Source: Diorhabda sublineata (lineage: Eukaryota > Arthropoda > Insecta > Coleoptera > Chrysomelidae). From it: 64,000 nucleotides of DNA. Made by a program: the position numbers and the translations under genes. Where the stretch lies: contig NC_079476.1 in the NCBI RefSeq assembly GCF_026230105.1, forward strand, positions 1,447,209 through 1,511,208, written 5' to 3'. Positions 59,320 through 64,000 of this stretch are shown piece after piece (the first letter of the stretch is position 1; each line of letters starts with the position of its first letter). The notes under the pieces were generated by a model. That model was given only the letters and a program-made list of their open reading frames with translations, did no database searches and was not told the DNA's origin.

Positions 59320-59425
59320 TACACCCAGATCGAAATGGTTAGTAGACATAGACAAGGACATGGCAGGAACTACAACATGGAAACAGAAAACAGGAGATAG
59401 GAAAAAATGCATGTTGTTGAAACAA
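59320..59425 (+). pseudogene. Short non-LTR retrotransposon tail
   Basis: The frame reads TPRSKWLVDIDKDMAGTTTW and then KQKTGDRKKCMLLKQ. It matches the RPR.RW.DDI....G..W...A.DR..W..L end of RTE-like ORF2. Only about 35 codons survive. Confidence 0.45.
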
Positions 59426-61365
59426 GTAGAACGATTAACCGATTATGCGGAATTATTAACCCCGTTAAATAGATTATGATGAGATGTTTTATAATGTTTA
59501 AATCAACCAGAACTTTACCATATCTAACAATCTCATCTATGTCCATTCTTACTGTCTAATTTCTTATAAACTTTTGGTAGCTTATCTAATCTATAAATAT
59601 CCTTGTCTATGTCTACCCCTCGCCAATTGTAAATTCAGCAATCGATTGAAAATATTCAATCATTCTTACTTACTTGACAGATTCATTTCGAAAGTGTTTG
59701 TCATCCAAACCATTCACTTTTACTATTTTACTTTAGGATTACTATTTCATAAATTCTTATTTTTATAATTTACCATAGTTCATTTTTCGTGGAAACATAT
59801 GTCGACTTATATTTGAAATACGATTATTTTCTTTTCCCAACAACACAATATTAAGTATTCATATTCAGATTTCATCCTCCGTCATAATAAAGAAGTTTCA
59901 GGATTCGGATATATCTACTTCATTCTTTTCGAGTAGTTGTTTCTCATACAAGTGAATTATAAAGATAAACATGAAGTTTTAAGGATTAGAATTTTAGATT
60001 TATATGCATTTATAAGCATTATTTCAACATTGGTCCTGATATAGGAATTATTTTCATCTGCAGGACCCGGATAGCTCGACGAAACACACAAAGAAAGTAT
60101 AGTAGTGGCTTTTGTGTACTTTTGGATATAACTGAGACTGTTTTATACCGTATCGTCGACGATTTGGCCTATTAAAGAGTTCACGAGGTTACAGGTAACA
60201 CAGGTGGGTTTTTGGAATGAGTTTCACCTAATGTCTAAGGGTTTTTGAGGAAAGAGTCGTAATCCAGGGGGTGAGAAGGGTGTTTTTGGAAAGACGAAGC
60301 TCAGTCTCCTTGTTTTAATCGTATTTCTAAATGAATATATAATCTGGTTAATTCCACGTTTTCTCAAATCTCATTCCAAGTTTTATGGTTAGGAAATTGA
60401 TAGTCATGTGTTCAAGGAGTTTATAATTAGATTATATACAAAATTAAAAGGTACAAATATTTTTATTGCATATTCTTCCATTCACAATATTTGTTTTCAC
60501 GGTCTATAATTATATATTTGTCGAATTTCCACTCGGAAAATTTACTTATAGTTGATACCAGACCAGATCCTGCTTCCTTATCCTTGCTTTATATATCCTA
60601 TGAATAGAAAATGTTGTAATGGTCCACAATATTCCAGAATATCCCACAGCGTTTGAGTGTGCACTGGATTGTTTCTAAAAATGTCTATAAGGTCAAAGGT
60701 TCAAATATTATAGCCTCGACAGTTCGCCAGTCATGGACGGTAGATAGAACAACATTCCAGAATATTTTAGTATGTTTTCGAATACTTTCTTATGTTCTGG
60801 ACTACTCCAGATATGTCTAGAGAGTGAAACTTCCAGTTTTTATGTCTTCAGAAGCATATCCTCTACCCCTTTTCGCGCACAAAAAAATCTTTTATATCTC
60901 AAAAAACCGCTTAATCCAAACTGACTAAAATTCTTAAATTCAAGTAGGTACAATTATGTTTTTAAAAATCAGTCCTTATTTTTGAATTTATTTGCTCTAA
61001 ACGGCAATATTGCCAAAAATAAATTGCTTCACGTCCTTTAAGAAATTTGATGAAGAAACGGAACAATGCATACAACAATAAAATATTTATTTTTATGTCA
61101 AATTTGCCAGCATCCACTCACTCCGGCATAAACATCTAGGGCTCAATCAGAAATTAAATTAACCATGGGTCATCTATGTAGCACGTCTACAGAAAAAGTG
61201 GTTTGTGTTGATATTCCGATACTTTCACACTTACTTTCATTATTTCAGCAGCTCTTAATATATGCTCAACAAACCGATAAATACGGTTCGGGTATGATAA
61301 AGTTAAGTAATACAAAACAACCCTTTTCACAGCGCTAACCTCATTAAGTTATCGTTACTATAAAT
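59426..61365. other. Non-coding DNA with two HSE-like words
   Basis: TTCCAGAA occurs at 60,632-60,639 and 60,755-60,762, two perfect TTCnnGAA words about 123 bp apart. No TATA or gene is attached. The rest is unremarkable. Confidence 0.5.
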
Positions 61366-61619
61366 TGTCTGTGTTTATTATTTCTGTCAGTTTTATTATT
61401 ATTACTATTATTGTATAAGATAAGAACTAATATATAAAGAAGCCTGTAAAACTAATACTTCGTTCATTCAATTTGATATTCGTCTAGTACGCTAGTCAGA
61501 TTAGTGTAACTACTTGTAACTTTAAATTATTAAATCCTCAGTTTCATAAATAAATTGTTTTCAAAAAACAATTTGATGAATTGAGTTATTTAATTATATT
61601 TTTGAATATAAAGTCTACA
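61366..61619 (+). promoter_or_regulatory. LTR-like segment with TATA box and poly(A) signal
   Basis: Begins TGTCTGTG and ends CTACA (TG...CA). TATATAAAG lies at 61,431-61,439. An initiator-like TTCATTCAAT is about 25-30 bp downstream and AATAAA is at 61,549-61,554. Six bases after the end, TGGTGCGCCA could be a degenerate primer-binding site. No gag/pol follows and no partner LTR is seen. It may be a solo or truncated LTR, or an ordinary promoter. Confidence 0.35.
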
Positions 61620-62079
61620 TAGAAATGGTGCGCCACTGAAAATACGAATGTTCCTTCTCTCACTTTTATTTTATATTCGTAAATAAGCTGCTTTGTGTAT
61701 TTAGGCTTAATAGACAGTTATTTCATCTACCTCTCGTCCTTCTTGATAATAAATTCATTTGTAGTTAACTTGGACGGAATCCACACATCTGGCTTCAGTC
61801 TATTGAAATTTACAACTATGTTTAGTTAGTATTACGAAAAAATTCTTTTATAACTACTCTAGTATAGTCTGTAGCACGTTCTAGGGAAAACCAACACCTC
61901 TATTTCCTTTTACCTGCACACCTCCTAGTTTTCACTTACACGAACCCAAGTAAATGTTTTCGATCCAAGTATCAAGCGAATTATATTGCATAGAACGCAT
62001 CTCGATTAGCTAGAAGGGATACGTTGCTTCTAAAGATTAAGTACGCGCAGATTATTGCTTCAATATATGAGTTTAAAGT
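61620..62079. other. Non-coding DNA
   Basis: Sequence between the LTR-like segment and the RT tail. No gag-like frame is recognised. Confidence 0.5.
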
Positions 62080-62345
62080 TGGACTTTTGGAGAAGGCAAC
62101 TCCTTGAAGGACAGAATAAAAAATAACAGAATAAGTGAGATAATTGATGTGTGATAATCTGGTACGGTCATGTACAAACAATACCAGCGTACAGAATGAG
62201 TTAAAGTGGAAGAGGAGAAGAGGAAGACCATGAAGAAACTGAAGAGACTTCATAGATAAGAAATAACAGAAAATCTTTGGCGGGATAGAGACGGATTACG
62301 GTTAGATATCGGTAGACGTTGGAGAACCAATATTCACAGTACATA
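62080..62345 (+). pseudogene. Non-LTR retrotransposon (RTE/CR1-like) C-terminal remnant
   Basis: Frames in order give WYGHVQTIPAYRM, KRRRGRP and NLWRDRDGLRLDIGRRWRT. These are the RWYGHV.RM...R.P, RR.RGRP and LW.DR..WRL..GRRR.. blocks that close this class of ORF2 proteins in insects. Stops and frame changes occur between blocks. Positions 5' of the tail are missing. Confidence 0.75.
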
Positions 62346-63359
62346 CTGTATGTTCTTGTTTTGCTTCTACAATATCTATGTTGATATTTAGCATGATTTG
62401 CTTTACTTTGATCTAAACTCTTATCTGCAATTTCCACAGCCGTTTTGTATTTCAACAATTTTCCTTGTCGATCATATATTTTATTCTATCAAAAGTCTCA
62501 AACAACTTTTCGAACTTTCTTTTTTCCCTTTTCATTAATCCTTATCCTGTTTGTTAAATCGAACTGTCTTTCTTCGCGAAGTTCGTTCGGAAGTTCAAGT
62601 AAACTACTTTATATAATGTGACATCATTTTTGATATAAATTAGATACTCAATTCAAATTTCAATAGATTCAACTACGAGGTTTCCGTTAAGCCTGATACT
62701 GTTACACGGTATTCATGTTTGAGTTAATGAGATTTAAATTTTGACGGAAAATCTGATCATTACAAGGTATCACATTAAAAACGTACCATCCTTCACGAGA
62801 GTTGTCAGCACTTATCAATACTCGCTTACGTTGAGAGATAATCAATGAAATTTCAATAATTTTGAACGCTTAGTTTCTGTTTAACAATCGTTGTAAAGAT
62901 TTTTCTGAAAATGTCATTAAATATTTGTTTTGAGAGACAATATGTCCACGCAAATAAAAAGGACTCACGAATAGTAAACGGAGGCTCATTTACGATTGTG
63001 ATAGTTTGTGCAGCTGAATTCAAACATGGTTGTATTACTTTGATTCACTACTAGCGTTTGAGACGGCAAAAATCTGCGTCAACTAGCGATATTATTGAAA
63101 AAAATCAACAAATGGTAATGGTCGACCATCAGATTGAAGTTGGAGAGAACATATTTGCAATGTACTGACTGAAGCGGGTTTTTGTGTAGATTCATATCTA
63201 TAGATAAAACTTTGATCCGTTACTACCTCGACCAACGAAGAAAACACAAAAATATTGGGAAAAATATATTTATTTTTCAATCTAATGTTGTTTTAGCTCC
63301 ATACACTTTTCCCAGCGATGTTCAATACCCATTTTATAATAAGAATCGTCAAGCTCCTC
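62346..63359. other. Non-coding DNA
   Basis: No gene recognised. A frame near 63,066-63,180 (ICNVLTEAGF) faintly resembles the helix-turn-helix linker of a mariner, but this is too weak to call. Confidence 0.45.
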
Positions 63360-63990
63360 AAAATAGCCATTAATTACTGACATCACCTCATCATTGTTGG
63401 AAAATCTTTGACCATAGAGTCATTTTCTCAAGTCATGGGAACAGAAAATAATCCGTGGGAGCTAAATCTGGTGAATAGAGTCCGTGAGGTAGCAATTCAA
63501 ACTTTAACTCATTAATTTTGGCCGTAGCAATAACAGATGAGTGAGCTGGTGCATTGTCGTGTTTGTTGATGAAACAACATTTTTTTCTTAGTCTGTTTTT
63601 GCTTGATTTCTTCGCTCAAACGTTGCAATAAGTTCGCAAAATACTCACCGTTGATAGTTGTTATCCCATGGGTATCCCAAAAAGCCGAAGTCATGACCTT
63701 TTCTGCAAATGGAATGGTCTTTGCTTCCTTCGGAGCCGGTTCTCTGTTTTCAGTCTAGTGTTTTGATTTTACTTTTATCTCGGATGTGAAATGATAGACC
63801 CAAGTTTCATCCATGGTTATGAAACGACGCAAAAGTTGCCAAAAACTCGATGGAAACATCTTTACGATGTTGCTTTTGTTCAATCGTGGGCAAACGCGGT
63901 AGCCTTCTTGCTGGTCTTCGCAGGTGTTATAATGGTTGGGATAAGGTCTTTCAATGTTTACAAACTCACTGAAAATCTTCACTATTTTCT
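63360..63990 (-). pseudogene. Mariner transposase remnant running to the window end
   Basis: Minus-strand frames from the window edge inward: QLLRRFITMDETWVYHFTSE with an intact first-Asp DETW block, the MTSAFWDTHGI block, RLSEEIKQKQ, a frame-shifted version of the DNAPAHSSVIATAK block (second Asp), and FELLPHGLYSPDLAPTDYFL in a third frame (third Asp). All three catalytic regions are visible but lie in different frames. It is the same subfamily as the copy at 31,850-32,300. The N-terminal end lies beyond the window. Confidence 0.85.
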
Positions 63991-64000
63991 ATTGTAGTGG

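Noticed and set aside
60632..60762. Pair of TTCCAGAA words as a heat-shock promoter
   Set aside because: No TATA box or transcript-like sequence nearby, and eight-base words recur by chance in 64 kb.

Overview
This 64 kb window looks like repeat-dense, AT-rich nuclear DNA from an insect. The evidence is decaying mariner, Tc1-like, piggyBac and non-LTR retrotransposon proteins of insect type, short runs of the arthropod telomere motif TTAGG/CCTAA, long (TA)n tracts, and a complete lack of prokaryotic gene organisation. I cannot fix the order or species. No intact, recognisable host protein gene is present. The window may be intergenic, or may lie inside giant introns.

Layout: 0-6 kb holds remnants of non-LTR retrotransposons and DDE transposons plus a pair of small inverted-repeat elements. 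7.45-8.45 kb is a near-continuous 1 kb palindrome. 10.3-10.7 kb has an LTR-like or promoter-like stretch with heat-shock-type motifs. 11.5-14.3 kb is a satellite whose 199-bp core units are flanked on both sides by 182-bp units. 15.8-22.9 kb is mostly non-coding with an R1-like remnant, a foldback and a mariner remnant. 23.0-27.0 kb is a 153-bp satellite of 26 units kept in exact register. 28.8-36.1 kb contains mariner, RTE-like and piggyBac remnants. 38.6-51.9 kb contains further non-LTR and mariner remnants, a possible 5' end of a host gene at 41.3-41.86 kb, two reverse-transcriptase fragments joined head to head at 50.2 kb, and a structurally complete but dead 1.1 kb DDE transposon at 50,755-51,853. 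53.5-57.4 kb holds a TIR element with a telomere-like insert, a 152-bp satellite, and a 1.1 kb TIR-bounded unit that contains a small two-exon reading frame. 58-64 kb has more RT tails, an LTR-like promoter and a mariner copy running off the end.

Nearly every recognisable protein stretch is broken by stops and frameshifts, so the genes do not work together as a pathway. The most interesting points are the tandem arrays (exact length conservation, nested old and young units, a spaced variant unit), the large palindrome, the two-exon ORF between perfect 17-bp inverted repeats, and the composite retrotransposon junctions.
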